A stretch of 64,000 nt of DNA from an uncultured Opitutaceae bacterium (GCA_951813085.1 OX638348.1:3481627-3545626), one strand, 5' to 3'; positions 15,648-24,437 are shown, numbered from the stretch's first letter. Program-made: numbers and translations. The notes: generated by a model not told the origin, from the sequence alone.

Positions 15648-16445
15648 ATGAAGCTTTTAGACGGTAAGAAAAAAGCAGCTAAAGCGAAAACAAAGGAAGG
15701 ATATACGCCCAAATCGAGTACCCTACGGGCAGCGGCTAAAAGCGACCCAGAGCGCTACGGTACTAGTGGTGATGAGAATGGCAGCAATGGCGATATCACT
15801 CCTTGGGATGAACATCATCCGCTCCATAACTACTTCGAGGCGCTCCGCGATAAAGTGATTCGTTATTTCGATAGCAAGAACTTGCAGCATAAGCCCAAGC
15901 TCATCGGCCTAACTGGGCTGGGTGAAGACCCAGGAGTCAGTACCATTGCATCTGGCGTCGCTAGCAGCCTTTCCAAGACAGAGGGCGGCAACGTCCTGCT
16001 CGTGGATATGACCCTAGGAAAGGAATCCGCCCACCAATTTTACAAAGGAGAGGAGGTCTCAGATCTCGAGGAAGCCCTCGAAAAACCTAAGAGAGCTCAA
16101 TTGCAAGATAATCTTTATGTAGTCGCCGAAGGAACCAATGGCTATAAATTGCCGAAATTGCTTCCCAGTAGATTAAATTCAATCATTCCAAAACTCAAAG
16201 CCAGCGACTTTGACTATATAGTTTTCGATATGCCAGCTGTTAGCCCCATTAGCGCCACACCTCGCCTCGCTTCTTTTATGGATGTCATGCTCATGGTAGT
16301 CGAATCCGAGAAGACCAACAAAGAGGTCGTGAAACAGGCTGCTGATTTGCTATCCGAGTCAAAAGCTCACTTAGGTGCCGTACTCAACAAAACGAAATCT
16401 TATGTACCCAAGCAGTTGGAGCAGGATTTCATAGGTCTATCGTAG
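15648..16445 (+). CDS. CpsD/CapB-like cytoplasmic ATPase with degenerate P-loop
   Basis: 265 residues related to the ATPase domain of bacterial tyrosine kinases that pair with Wzz. The expected Walker A (PGEGKST) reads GLGEDPGVST (90-99), with Val where the invariant Lys should be. Walker A' keeps Asp120 (VLLVDMTLG) and Walker B Asp194 (FDYIVFDMP). There is no C-terminal tyrosine cluster. It is probably a non-catalytic partner of Wzz rather than an active kinase. The first 60 residues are charged and low-complexity. It lies 36 bp after wzz. Confidence 0.7.
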   Translation: MKLLDGKKKAAKAKTKEGYTPKSSTLRAAAKSDPERYGTSGDENGSNGDITPWDEHHPLHNYFEALRDKVIRYFDSKNLQHKPKLIGLTGLGEDPGVSTIASGVASSLSKTEGGNVLLVDMTLGKESAHQFYKGEEVSDLEEALEKPKRAQLQDNLYVVAEGTNGYKLPKLLPSRLNSIIPKLKASDFDYIVFDMPAVSPISATPRLASFMDVMLMVVESEKTNKEVVKQAADLLSESKAHLGAVLNKTKSYVPKQLEQDFIGLS

Positions 16446-16653
16446 CTTCAGAATACTGCTCTAGCGCCTTCGACAATCCGTACTACCGACTACCGAGTGG
16501 GTTTAGTTTAGCAGGGACTTCCTCTATACCAGAAACCATTTTGCCATAAGTAATAAACAGGATCGAAATAGAACACTTTTTCTTCCTAGCTCTGCCCCAA
16601 TGGCCGAATGGTAATATTCTAACCAATCAGAAAGATTAATTAGAGTGACCGAT

Positions 16654-17940
16654 CTATGCTTTCCAAAGTTGTCCTTCACTCATTTCAACGTTCACCAATG
16701 CATTGCGCGTATCCACGATGCAGTGACTCCATTGGGCGAGTTCGCCGTAATCGATGGATTGGTGGTTGGTGGCGATCAAAACGCAATCGTACGAAGCGAT
16801 GGTCGCTTGGTCCCATGCGACCGACGCGGTTCCTGCCCAATGCGGGTGTTCGCGGGTCGGTTTGATGATAGGTACGTAGGGGTCGTAGTAGGCCACCTCC
16901 GCTCCGCGTTCCTTGAGCAGGTCAAGGAGGATATAGCTAGGCGATTCGCGATCGTCGTCAACATTCGGCTTGTAGGCTAGGCCGACCAGAAGTACCTTAC
17001 TGCCATTGACCGATTTCTTCTGGGCGTTGAGCGCTTCGGCAGTCTTGTGGATCACGTGCTCGGGCATAGAGGTGTTAATCTCGCCAGCAAGCTCGATGAA
17101 ACGCGTGCTGTGCCCGAACTCGCGCGCTTTCCAGGTCAGGTAGAAGGGGTCGATCGGAATACAATGTCCGCCGAGGCCGGGCCCAGGGTAGAACGGCATG
17201 TATCCAAACGGTTTAGTCTTGGCCGCGTTGATGACTTCCCAAACATCGATGTCCATCGCTTCGTAGATCAGCTTGAGCTCATTGACGAGAGCGATGTTGA
17301 CGCTGCGGAAGATGTTCTCGAGAAGTTTGGTGGCTTCGGCCGCTCGACAGGAAGAAACTGGTACGAGGGTCTTGAGGGCCTTGCCGTAAAGCTCCTTGGC
17401 CTTTTCCAAGCACGCGGGCGTGTATCCGCCGATTACTTTCGGTATAGTGGCGACAACGCTCTGCGGGTTGCCAGGGTCTTCGCGTTCGGGTGAGAACGCG
17501 AGATGAAAGTCCGAGCCGGCGACGAGTCTCGAACCCTTTTCGAGGGCCTTTCGAAGATCCTCATCGGTGGTGCCAGGATAAGTAGTGGATTCGAGAACGA
17601 CCAAAGTTCCTTTGGACAAGTGCGGCGCGATCGATTTGGCAGTCATGAGAACATAGGAAATGTCCGGTTCGCGATTCTTACTCAGTGGTGTAGGTACGCA
17701 GATGACGACCGCGTCTTTCTCGGTGACCTGGGAAAAGTCAGTGGAAGCGGAAAGGCGTCCTGAGTTCGCTTGCTCGGCGACGTCAGCATCCGTAATATGT
17801 TTTATGTAGGAGCGCCCTGAATTCAGGGCGTCTACTTTCTTGTCGTCGATATCTAAACCAAGAACTTCCACGCCTGAGCGGGCGAACTGGAGGGAGAGCG
17901 GAAGGCCGACATAGCCAAGCCCGATGATTGCTATTTTCAT
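16654..17940 (-). CDS. UDP-N-acetyl-sugar 6-dehydrogenase (WbpA/TviB/WecC type)
   Basis: 428 residues, normal length. N-terminal Rossmann fold (MKIAIIGLGYVGLPLSLQFA), DID at the end of strand 2, conserved PTPLSKN and the catalytic Cys in GLGGHCIPIDPFYL (about residue 266), then the UDP-binding C-terminal domain (VLLVGLAYKPNVDDDRESP). These enzymes oxidise UDP-GlcNAc or UDP-ManNAc twice to the uronic acid for capsule or O-antigen. Substrate (WbpA versus WecC) is not decided. It faces the wzz/cpsD genes on the other strand. Confidence 0.9.
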   Translation of the reverse strand: MKIAIIGLGYVGLPLSLQFARSGVEVLGLDIDDKKVDALNSGRSYIKHITDADVAEQANSGRLSASTDFSQVTEKDAVVICVPTPLSKNREPDISYVLMTAKSIAPHLSKGTLVVLESTTYPGTTDEDLRKALEKGSRLVAGSDFHLAFSPEREDPGNPQSVVATIPKVIGGYTPACLEKAKELYGKALKTLVPVSSCRAAEATKLLENIFRSVNIALVNELKLIYEAMDIDVWEVINAAKTKPFGYMPFYPGPGLGGHCIPIDPFYLTWKAREFGHSTRFIELAGEINTSMPEHVIHKTAEALNAQKKSVNGSKVLLVGLAYKPNVDDDRESPSYILLDLLKERGAEVAYYDPYVPIIKPTREHPHWAGTASVAWDQATIASYDCVLIATNHQSIDYGELAQWSHCIVDTRNALVNVEMSEGQLWKA

Positions 17941-18008
17941 ATTGTATTGATCCTATCTTCGTAATGGTCGTTTATTTATAACCTCTATATAACAAGTAAG
18001 TGGCGCTA

Positions 18009-18149
18009 TTATATTCCGTGTCTATCCGGCAAATTCAGCTTCTCGGGTAGATCGACAATTTTATCATAGACGCTCGCCAATCCGTAAAGCGCCCCCAGAA
18101 ATATATCGCTGGAAAGACCTGAGCACAGTTCTACATATAGTGTATTCAT
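18009..18149 (-). pseudogene. larC: larC fragment (N-terminal 46 codons only)
   Basis: A minus-strand frame starts at an ATG overlapping the larB stop (ATGA) and reads MNTLYVELCSGLSSDIFLGALYGL..., the start of LarC (typically TLYxDxxSGxSGDMFLGAL). It stops after 46 codons at 18009, and the next gene is an unrelated dehydrogenase, so about 350 residues of LarC are missing. LarC inserts nickel into the pincer cofactor of lactate racemase. The operon order larE-larB-larC is kept but the pathway is broken. Confidence 0.75.
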
Positions 18150-18820
18150 TGTTTCACTATGTCCTTGCCTGTTTGTTTGAGAATCCGAAACGCCGCCATC
18201 GCCGCTCCGTATCCATTGTCAATGTTTGTAACCGCAATGCCATTGGCACAACTAGAAAGCATGGCATTGAGAGCGGTGCGGCCTGATTGGGCTGCACGGT
18301 AGCCTACGCTGGTGGGGACTGCAATTATCGGTTGCGGGAGCAGTCCTCCGACAACGCTGGGCAGCGCTCCTTCGAATCCTGCCACAACGACTAGGATTTT
18401 GAACATTCGCAATTCGTCGAGTCTATCGAGCAATCGATGAATACCAGCGACGCCGACATCGTTGATGCGTGTTGCAGGTGTCTCCAGGAAGTTCAATGTA
18501 AAGCAGGCTTCGTTGACTGCGGGGAGATCCGAGCTTCCAGCGTTGATGATGCCGATATTCGCTTTGGTCGAGGCAAGTTCGTTCAAATGCAGAACGAATG
18601 ACTGGGAGGTGTCATCATAGCGGGAATCCGGATACGCTTCTAGCAAGACTGCTGCTTTCTCTGGCTGAACTCTGGTAGCAAGCGCGTTCTTTCCGAGAAC
18701 TTCGTAGTCGTCGAAAATCCGTCTAAGTCGTTCGCTTGATTTATTCGCCCAAAAAATCACCTCTGGGAAGCCAATCCGGTTTTCGCGATTCAAATCGAGT
18801 ATATAGTCATCCATTGCCAA
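18146..18820 (-). CDS. larB: LarB, pyridinium-3,5-biscarboxylic acid mononucleotide synthase
   Basis: 224 residues of the AIR-carboxylase (PurE-like) superfamily. Features are the N-terminal region with GFPEVIFWANKS, the NADP-like NIGIINAGSSDLPAVNEA loop, VAGFEGALPSVVGGL and the ending AVPTSVGYRAAQSGRTALNAML...GIAVTNIDNGYGAA. LarB carboxylates nicotinic acid adenine dinucleotide in nickel-pincer cofactor synthesis. Its start overlaps the larE stop by 14 bp and its stop overlaps the larC start. The gene looks intact while both partners are damaged. Confidence 0.88.
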   Translation of the reverse strand: MAMDDYILDLNRENRIGFPEVIFWANKSSERLRRIFDDYEVLGKNALATRVQPEKAAVLLEAYPDSRYDDTSQSFVLHLNELASTKANIGIINAGSSDLPAVNEACFTLNFLETPATRINDVGVAGIHRLLDRLDELRMFKILVVVAGFEGALPSVVGGLLPQPIIAVPTSVGYRAAQSGRTALNAMLSSCANGIAVTNIDNGYGAAMAAFRILKQTGKDIVKQ

Positions 18821-20060
18821 TTACCGCTCGGTTGAGTTTTCCGGGGACCAGCCCTTCGGTGTCAACAACGGTGTCTTTGAATCCCAGCTCACAGAATTGC
18901 GATTTGACTTGAGGTAGTAGCTCTTGGAGCTGCTCAAGCGATTCTTTGGGTACTTCGATCTTAGCTTGATCGCCGAAATGTCGGACGCGCACGTTGCTCA
19001 ACCCACACTCGTTTAGAGCCTTTTCAGCATTCTCGATCTGAAGGAGCTTTTCTCTTGTGACCGGTTGCCCATAGGGTATCCGGGAGCTGAGACAAGGACT
19101 GGCAGGTTTGTCGAAATTCGGAAGGCTGAATCGCTTGGCGAGCGCCCGAATCCCTTGCTTGCCTATGCCGCATTCGGCGAGCGGGGAGCGAATCGACGAT
19201 TCCTCAGCAGCTTTCAGGCCGGGTCGGTAGTCGCCGAGATCGTCCTCGTTCGTCCCATTAAGGATCGTGAAACTTGGGAATTCCGACGCCCGCTCTCGCG
19301 GCGTCTGGCTAAGCTTGTCGCGCTCGATCCGCAGCGCGGTTTCCAGGGGGGGGCCGCAGAAGAGCCATTTCAGGCGCGTCTGCCGCTTCACGTACACGTA
19401 GCGCAAAGGCTTGATCTGGGCAGCCTGGACCGCCCTGGAATACATCTCCGCCGAATGGGCGTCACGAGCCATGTCCCGCTCATGCACGATGCGAGCGGCC
19501 TCCTTCCGGTCCTCGCGCCGTTGCTCGAGCAGGTTCTGGACGGCGCCCACGAGCGCCCCGCCCGCAGGCGAGGCGAGGAACGTTACCAATGACCCGATCA
19601 TCCTCCAGCCAAGCCGCGGCCATTCGCAATCTCGATGCGCGGCTCTCCATATTCCGGCAAAGCCGTCTGTCCACTTGAAGCCGCGAGCCAAAACGCTTTC
19701 AGGCGCCACCGTCGTCCTCCATTCCAATCCGGTTGCCAGTTCGGCTGCACGCGTGTCCCTGCGCGCCTCCAGAAATGTATCGTACACCTTCGGCGCCTGC
19801 TTATCGAAGGGCAGGAACGTTCCGTCGTAGCCCCTATAGAGCACGGTTACGCCCTCTCCCACGCGCGTCACCACGTAAGGGTTCTCGAGGGGGTTCTTTT
19901 CCCGTATATCTTTTCCATATCGAATCAAAGGGCCATACTGCGTAGCGACAACAACGTGCAGAAAGCGCCTGCCGTCAAGCACGGAAAGCCGGAATTCCCG
20001 AAAAAAGCGCGTTTCGATCGGTTTTGCGGACACCATTCGGGGGGGCAAAGAAACACACAT
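18807..20060 (-). CDS. Chimeric frame: unrecognised N-terminal half fused to LarE C-terminal half
   Basis: 417 residues. From about residue 265 (ILNGTNEDDLGDYRPG..., genome ~19268) to the end it is LarE, the sacrificial sulfur transferase, including the sulfur-donating Cys in ASPCLSSRIPYG. The N-terminal ATP-pyrophosphatase domain of LarE (SGGVDS motif) is absent. Residues 1-262 are GC-rich, Arg/Ala/Glu-rich sequence with a possible short helix (MIGSLVTFLASPAGGALVGAV) and a basic coil, unlike LarE and not recognised; they may come from a phage or plasmid gene. Composition changes near 19283. LarE function is almost surely lost. Confidence 0.75.
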   Translation of the reverse strand: MCVSLPPRMVSAKPIETRFFREFRLSVLDGRRFLHVVVATQYGPLIRYGKDIREKNPLENPYVVTRVGEGVTVLYRGYDGTFLPFDKQAPKVYDTFLEARRDTRAAELATGLEWRTTVAPESVLARGFKWTDGFAGIWRAAHRDCEWPRLGWRMIGSLVTFLASPAGGALVGAVQNLLEQRREDRKEAARIVHERDMARDAHSAEMYSRAVQAAQIKPLRYVYVKRQTRLKWLFCGPPLETALRIERDKLSQTPRERASEFPSFTILNGTNEDDLGDYRPGLKAAEESSIRSPLAECGIGKQGIRALAKRFSLPNFDKPASPCLSSRIPYGQPVTREKLLQIENAEKALNECGLSNVRVRHFGDQAKIEVPKESLEQLQELLPQVKSQFCELGFKDTVVDTEGLVPGKLNRAVIGNG

Positions 20061-20216
20061 GAAAGGGAGTGAATATTGAATTTCATATACATATATACAA
20101 TATTTGCGCTATATAGGTAATACCACTTGTGTTTGTGATTACTATACTAAATGTAATTACCTATATTTTCGTATTTGTGTGTCTTTCGCGTATAAATTGA
20201 ATATTCACTCCCTTTC
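20061..20216. repeat. 156-bp imperfect inverted repeat
   Basis: Outer arms 20061-20090 and 20187-20216 pair over GAAAGGGAGTGAATATT and partly beyond. Inner arms pair TATAGGTAAT (near 20113) with ATTACCTATA (near 20158). The element is AT-rich and sits directly upstream of the chimeric larE frame, between GC-rich segments. It could be a foldback or MITE-like element, or a site left by the recombination that replaced the larE 5' end. Confidence 0.6.
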
Positions 20217-20283
20217 TCCCCCTTCTTATTAATAATGTATATATATTATATAAAGTATTAATTATTAAGTATTTATAAAAAGA
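20217..20283. other. Very AT-rich spacer beside truncated insertion element
   Basis: A run of nearly pure A/T with weak inverted symmetry (CTTATTAATAAT ... TAATTATTAAG) between the inverted repeat and the broken IS3 transposase. No gene. It marks the right junction of the foreign segment. Confidence 0.35.
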
Positions 20284-20670
20284 TTAAGAGTAGGGGAGAC
20301 ATGGGAGGCGAAAGGCGAAGCCCCAGGCCCAGACGCGATTGCGGCGAAGCGCCTTCCGCGGAAGCCCCGCGCAGAGCCCCTGCCGCCGCCTGCGAGGGCG
20401 GCGAGGCGGCACCTGCAGCCCTTCCTCCCTGCGGACGCGCTGGACCAGCTTCTTGTTCGCGCGGTAGCCAAGCGTCGGATGCTCCCCCGGAAGGCGGACG
20501 ATCTCCGGCTCCAGCAAGCGCTTCCCCTCGGGCTTGGGCTTCGGAAGGTAGCGGAGCGTCGAGCGGCTGATCCCCAGCCACCGGCAAACGGCTCTCCCGG
20601 AACGCGACAGCGCGGACTGGACCTTCGCCGCAATCCCGCGCTGCCGCTCCGGGCTCAGAGGTTTTTCCCC
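20284..20670 (-). pseudogene. IS3-family OrfB transposase, truncated N-terminal fragment
   Basis: In the -1 frame relative to OrfA, the sequence reads EKPLSPERQ..., then VCRWLGISRSTLRY and EHPTLGYRANKKLVQRVRREEGL, the HTH_21 region of IS3 OrfB. It degenerates after the basic run PRRPRRRRQ and ends near 20284. The integrase core with the DDE residues is missing. A short A5 tract (GGGAAAAAC) at the OrfA/OrfB overlap is where the usual -1 frameshift would occur. Confidence 0.7.
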
Positions 20671-20921
20671 AGCGCGATCTCCAAGGCCTTGGTCTTGAGC
20701 AGCTGGTCGGCAAGCAGCTTCTTGAGCTCGGTGTTCTCCTTCTCTAGGTCGCGGAGGCGCTGAGCCTCCTTCAGATCCATGCCTCCGTACTTGCTCTTCC
20801 AGCGATAGAAGCTCTGCGAGCTGATGCTGCGCCTGCGGCAGATCCCCTCGGTCCGAAGCCCCGTGTCGGCCCCCCTCAGTATGCGGATTATCTGCTCGGT
20901 CGCGCGTCTTGTCTTTTCCAT
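20655..20921 (-). CDS. IS3-family transposase OrfA
   Basis: 88 residues, complete: helix-turn-helix (EQIIRILRGADTGLRTEGICRRRSISSQSFYRWKSKYGG, in pieces about residues 9-47) and a leucine-zipper (LRDLEKENTELKKLLADQLL). It matches the HTH_Tnp_1 proteins that bind IS ends. Start ATG at 20921. Overlaps the OrfB remnant in the -1 frame. Confidence 0.85.
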   Translation of the reverse strand: MEKTRRATEQIIRILRGADTGLRTEGICRRRSISSQSFYRWKSKYGGMDLKEAQRLRDLEKENTELKKLLADQLLKTKALEIALGKNL

Positions 20922-21012
20922 CGATGATGTCCTTTCGTTGATCGACGAAAATCACCTCATCAAAAGTGGGCCAGTTCGCGGGGTCCCAACCAAATTCTTG
21001 CCCAGAAGTCTC

Positions 21013-21894
21013 TCAATCGAGTAGGGTTCTTAGATAGGTGGCGTAGCTGGTTTTTCCAAGAAACTCTATGCGGGTATCTAGGGTGTCTCGGTCTAGCCAA
21101 CCATGCTCGAAAGCAATCGCTTCCAAACAGGCCATCTTGAGTCCTTGGCGCTCTTCGATAACCCTTACGAATTCCGCAGCATCTAACAGAGAATTGTGCG
21201 TTCCGGTATCCAACCAAGCTGTACCCCTCCCGAGAAGCTCCACATTGAGCTCGCCGCGATCGAGATAGGCTCGATTTAGGTCCGAAATTTCCAATTCGCC
21301 GCGAGCAGATGGCCTGATCTGCTTGGCGAATTCTACCACTTGGACATCATAAAAATAGAGCCCCGGAATGGCGTAGTTTGATTTCGGTTTCTCCGGCTTT
21401 TCCTCGATAGACAGAACGCGTCTATCGTGCGCAAATTCCACAACGCCATAAGCGGTTGGATTCGATACCTGATAGCCAAATATACTAGCCCCTTCACTCC
21501 GGGCATCGGCCGCTTTGACGGTATTCACCAGATCGTGTCCATAAAACAAGTTGTCGCCTAATACGAGGGCTGCCGGCGAATCACCAAGAAAGTTTTCTCC
21601 GATCAAGAACGCTTGAGCCAAGCCTTCTGGACGAGGCTGCACCTCGTATTCGAAGCTCACGCCGAAGTCGCTGCCATCACCGAGTAACCTTTGGAAAAGA
21701 GGTGTATCTTGAGGTGTCGAAATAATGAGAATGTCCCGAATGCCCGCTAGCATGAGCAGGGAAACCGGATAGTAGATCATCGGCTTGTCGTATATCGGCA
21801 TCAGCTGTTTGGATACCGCTATGGTACAGGGGTAAAGCCGTGTACCGGAACCACCGGCAAGCACGATGCCTTTTCGTTTGGAATTCGAAGTCAT
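21013..21894 (-). CDS. rmlA: Glucose-1-phosphate thymidylyltransferase RmlA
   Basis: 293 residues, normal length. [16 protein letters not shown] is the nucleotide-binding loop, followed by [26 protein letters not shown] and [12 protein letters not shown], all RmlA signatures. It makes dTDP-glucose from dTTP and glucose-1-phosphate, the first step to dTDP-rhamnose and related deoxy sugars. rmlB lies 307 bp upstream on the same strand; no rmlC is visible. The truncated IS3 element lies just downstream. Confidence 0.95.
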   Translation of the reverse strand: MTSNSKRKGIVLAGGSGTRLYPCTIAVSKQLMPIYDKPMIYYPVSLLMLAGIRDILIISTPQDTPLFQRLLGDGSDFGVSFEYEVQPRPEGLAQAFLIGENFLGDSPAALVLGDNLFYGHDLVNTVKAADARSEGASIFGYQVSNPTAYGVVEFAHDRRVLSIEEKPEKPKSNYAIPGLYFYDVQVVEFAKQIRPSARGELEISDLNRAYLDRGELNVELLGRGTAWLDTGTHNSLLDAAEFVRVIEERQGLKMACLEAIAFEHGWLDRDTLDTRIEFLGKTSYATYLRTLLD

Positions 21895-22201
21895 TGATTT
21901 GATATGAAAGAATTAGTCAACCGCGGAGTTCGGAGAGAACGGGGAGAGATTGTTATGAAACTGGTTTTTAATAACTGCAAAGGACGCAAAGGCTTTTTGT
22001 TGATATAGATTTTATCAATGAGCGATCTCCGAGAAGGTCTATCAAAGCCATAAATTTATCGGTTTCTCATTGTTAGACAATCCTCCGAGGGCTCTGTGGT
22101 TCAATCTCTTTCTAATCCGAAGAATACTATCTTAGCGATCTTTGCGTCCTCTGCGGTTAGTTTCTTTTTTACCCGGTACCCAAGCGTTCGCGGCCGTAGG
22201 T
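21895..22201. other. rmlB-rmlA spacer with AACCGC-AGAGGACGC-type repeats
   Basis: 307 bp without a gene. It contains short related motifs in both directions: AACTGCAAAGGACGCAAAGG (21973-21992) and, inverted, CTTTGCGTCCTCTGCGGTT (22140-22158), plus degenerate AACCGCGGAG and CTCTGTGGTT pieces. These resemble small intergenic repeats seen in many environmental genomes; the two main copies could pair as a long hairpin between rmlB and rmlA. Confidence 0.5.
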
Positions 22202-23269
22202 CTATTCGGCTATGTCTCGGCACCAGCTTTGGTTTTCAAGATACCACACTACAGTTTTGCGGATGCCGGTATCGAAGGTTTCCGCAGGGCTCCAGCCACA
22301 TTCGGCTTCAATGCGATCACAGTTTATAGCGTAGCGACGATCATGACCGGGGCGGTCTTTCACATAGGTAATCAATTCTTCGTAAGATCCTTTACCTTCG
22401 AGATTCGGATTCTCAGAAGCCGATCGCAATTCATCGAGGAGGGAGCAAATTCGTTTAACAATTTGGATGTTTTCCATCTCGCTACGCCCACCAATGCAAT
22501 AGGTTTCTCCTAATTCACCCTTAATTAGGGCCGCTAAGATACCCGTGCAATGGTCCTCCACGTACAGCCAATCACGTATCTGTTTCCCATCTCCATAGAT
22601 CGGAAGCAGTTTGCCTTCCAGGGCATTGAGCAAGACTAGAGGGATCAGTTTTTCCGGAAACTGATAGGGACCGTAGTTATTGGAGCAATTCGTGGTCACT
22701 ACTGGCATTCCGTAGGTTTGAAAATAGGAACGCACGAGAAAATCGCTGGACGCCTTTGAGGCAGAATAAGGGCTATTTGGGGCGAATGGTGTGGTCTCGC
22801 AAAAAGCAGGATCATCCGGTGAGAGTGTTCCGAAAACTTCATCGGTGGATACGTGGAGAAAGCGGAACGCGCTCTTGCGTTCGCTTTCTAAGGCCTCCCA
22901 TCGACCTTTGGCCGCCTGGAGCAATCGGAGCGTCCCCATCACATTCGTTTGCACGAAAGGTTCGGGACCATCGATGGATCGGTCTACATGGCTCTCGGCT
23001 GCAAAGTGGACAATCGTATCGACCTCGTCTTCATCCAACAGGGAGGAAACCAGCGCTTGATCGCAAATATCACCTTCAACAAAGCGATAGTTTTCGCTGC
23101 TCTCGAACTCAGTCAAATTTGCCCGATTTCCCGCATAGGTCAGAGCATCTAGGTTAACAAGGCGATCGTATCCATTTTCTGATAGCAAGGAGCCCTTGTT
23201 TTGCAGGAATAGACGAACGAAATTCGACCCGATAAAGCCGCAGCCGCCAGTGACTAAAATTGATTTCAT
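22202..23269 (-). CDS. rmlB: dTDP-glucose 4,6-dehydratase RmlB
   Basis: 355 residues, typical extended SDR. NAD-binding ILVTGGCGFIGSNFVRLF, then FAAESHVDRSI, STDEVFG, the YSASKA catalytic Tyr-Lys pair (PNSPYSASKASSDF) and NCSNNYGPYQFPEKLIPL. It converts dTDP-glucose to the 4-keto-6-deoxy sugar. Neighbours rmlA and an RmlD-like SDR support dTDP-deoxysugar synthesis for the exopolysaccharide. Confidence 0.95.
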   Translation of the reverse strand: MKSILVTGGCGFIGSNFVRLFLQNKGSLLSENGYDRLVNLDALTYAGNRANLTEFESSENYRFVEGDICDQALVSSLLDEDEVDTIVHFAAESHVDRSIDGPEPFVQTNVMGTLRLLQAAKGRWEALESERKSAFRFLHVSTDEVFGTLSPDDPAFCETTPFAPNSPYSASKASSDFLVRSYFQTYGMPVVTTNCSNNYGPYQFPEKLIPLVLLNALEGKLLPIYGDGKQIRDWLYVEDHCTGILAALIKGELGETYCIGGRSEMENIQIVKRICSLLDELRSASENPNLEGKGSYEELITYVKDRPGHDRRYAINCDRIEAECGWSPAETFDTGIRKTVVWYLENQSWCRDIAE

Positions 23270-23479
23270 GATTGTGAAGATATTTTGAGCCCGCTAAACA
23301 CGCGAAAATATTTTATTTGGTGTAGTGTTGTTTGTGTTCAAATAATAAGGATATCTATTCTCCCTATTTCGACCCACGCCTGTAGGAACAGCTACAAAGA
23401 GCATGTGAAAATCGTTTACCCATCATTCGATAATGACAATCTTTCGCGTAATTTCGCGTTTTTAGCAGATAATATTCTT

Positions 23480-24397
23480 CTAGCTTTCTCGTTTCCAGTT
23501 TTTCAGGGACCACTCAAGCGCCTCCTCTACGGGTCTCATAGAGATCCCAGCATCTTGAAGCTTCGTCGTGTCCAATACGCAATTTGAGCGAGGGGTTTTC
23601 GCTGCTTTAGCCATAAACTCTTCTTCGCTATCGAAGAATTTGTAATTCTTATTATTTACGGCGTACTTTAGAATCAACTCTACGACATCCGATGTCTTGA
23701 CGGAACCGGGATTCGTAACGTTATATATCCCATAGGGCAACTTCTTTTCAACGCATTCCCAACAGGCATTAACGAAGTCATCGAGTTGGCTCAGCGAGTT
23801 TCTGGCTTGAAGCAGATTATCGTACCGCTGCAATTTCGACAAATAGTTCCGCGGGCCGTCTAATTCGTTGAACGGTATCCGCAATCTCCATACATATCCT
23901 TCTGGATCGGATTCATGTTCCCATTTTGGCCATTCGCCTCCCGCATCTCTTTCAGCCCAACCAAGTACCTCTTCTCCCAATGCTTTTGTACCGCTATAGA
24001 AAGAACAAGGTGGTTGACGAAAAGAAAAATTTGGCGCGTCGTCTTCGCGCCACCCACCACCTCCAGGCCGTTCAAGAGCATAAATGCAGCCACTCGATAC
24101 GTGACCCCAATCTATTGAGAGCTCCCTACAGGCATCACGAATAAGCGCAGGAAGAACAGCATTTCCATCCAAACAGTTCCCCTTGTCCAATTCGCACGCG
24201 TCAACGTTTGGCTTTCCTGTGTACCCTGCACAGTTTATCAGGAAAGAGACATTCTGGTCCCTCAAATATGACAGAGCCTCTCTTGCACTAACAGAACTGA
24301 GTCTTCTGTTCAATGTCATCCAGGGGACGTTTCTGCAATCGAGCAACTCGGCAAATTTTTTCCCGACGTATCCAGAGCTACCTAATAGTAATATCAT
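23480..24397 (-). CDS. RmlD-like SDR, sugar-nucleotide epimerase/reductase
   Basis: About 305 residues from the ATG at 24397 (MILLLGSSGYVGKKF); the open frame extends 11 codons further to 24430. It has a Rossmann GxxGxxG, LINCAGYTGKPNVDACE, HVSSGCIY and YSGTKALGE with the YxxxK pair. Best described as RmlD-substrate-binding family. It may reduce or epimerise a dTDP- or UDP-sugar; the exact reaction is unclear because RmlD hallmarks are only partly present. It follows wza and precedes rmlB on the minus strand. Confidence 0.75.
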   Translation of the reverse strand: MILLLGSSGYVGKKFAELLDCRNVPWMTLNRRLSSVSAREALSYLRDQNVSFLINCAGYTGKPNVDACELDKGNCLDGNAVLPALIRDACRELSIDWGHVSSGCIYALERPGGGGWREDDAPNFSFRQPPCSFYSGTKALGEEVLGWAERDAGGEWPKWEHESDPEGYVWRLRIPFNELDGPRNYLSKLQRYDNLLQARNSLSQLDDFVNACWECVEKKLPYGIYNVTNPGSVKTSDVVELILKYAVNNKNYKFFDSEEEFMAKAAKTPRSNCVLDTTKLQDAGISMRPVEEALEWSLKNWKRES

Positions 24398-24399
24398 AG

Positions 24400-24420
24400 T
24401 TCCAGCAATTATTGCTGGAA
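24400..24420. promoter_or_regulatory. 21-bp palindrome just upstream of the SDR start
   Basis: TTCCAGCAAT-T-ATTGCTGGAA is a perfect odd-centred inverted repeat ending 2 bp before the ATG at 24397, so it covers the ribosome-binding region and lies in the short gap after wza. It could be an operator or an RNA hairpin that limits translation. No family is recognised. Confidence 0.4.
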
Positions 24421-24437
24421 TGGAACACAATAGAATT

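Larger units (their letters stand above)
20284..20975 (-). mobile_element. Truncated IS3-family insertion sequence
   Basis: One end is visible near 20954-20975 upstream of OrfA (a stretch reading TGGCCCACTTTTGATGAGG on the minus strand, probably the terminal repeat). OrfA is complete and OrfB is cut off before its DDE domain, so the element lacks its other end and cannot transpose itself. It is much richer in GC than the host genes around it. It lies between rmlA and the damaged lar operon and is probably linked to that damage. Confidence 0.75.

Noticed and set aside
16580-16640. A tRNA-like look of the stretch before the dehydrogenase
   Set aside because: No cloverleaf could be formed by eye; no tRNA called.
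19065-20072. Long plus-strand frames opposite the chimeric larE gene
   Set aside because: They are antisense to clear LarE sequence or arise from high GC content; no protein-like pattern.
20265-20763. Several overlapping frames in the GC-rich IS3 remnant
   Set aside because: Only OrfA and the -1 frame OrfB match IS3 proteins; the rest are shadows of GC-rich codons.
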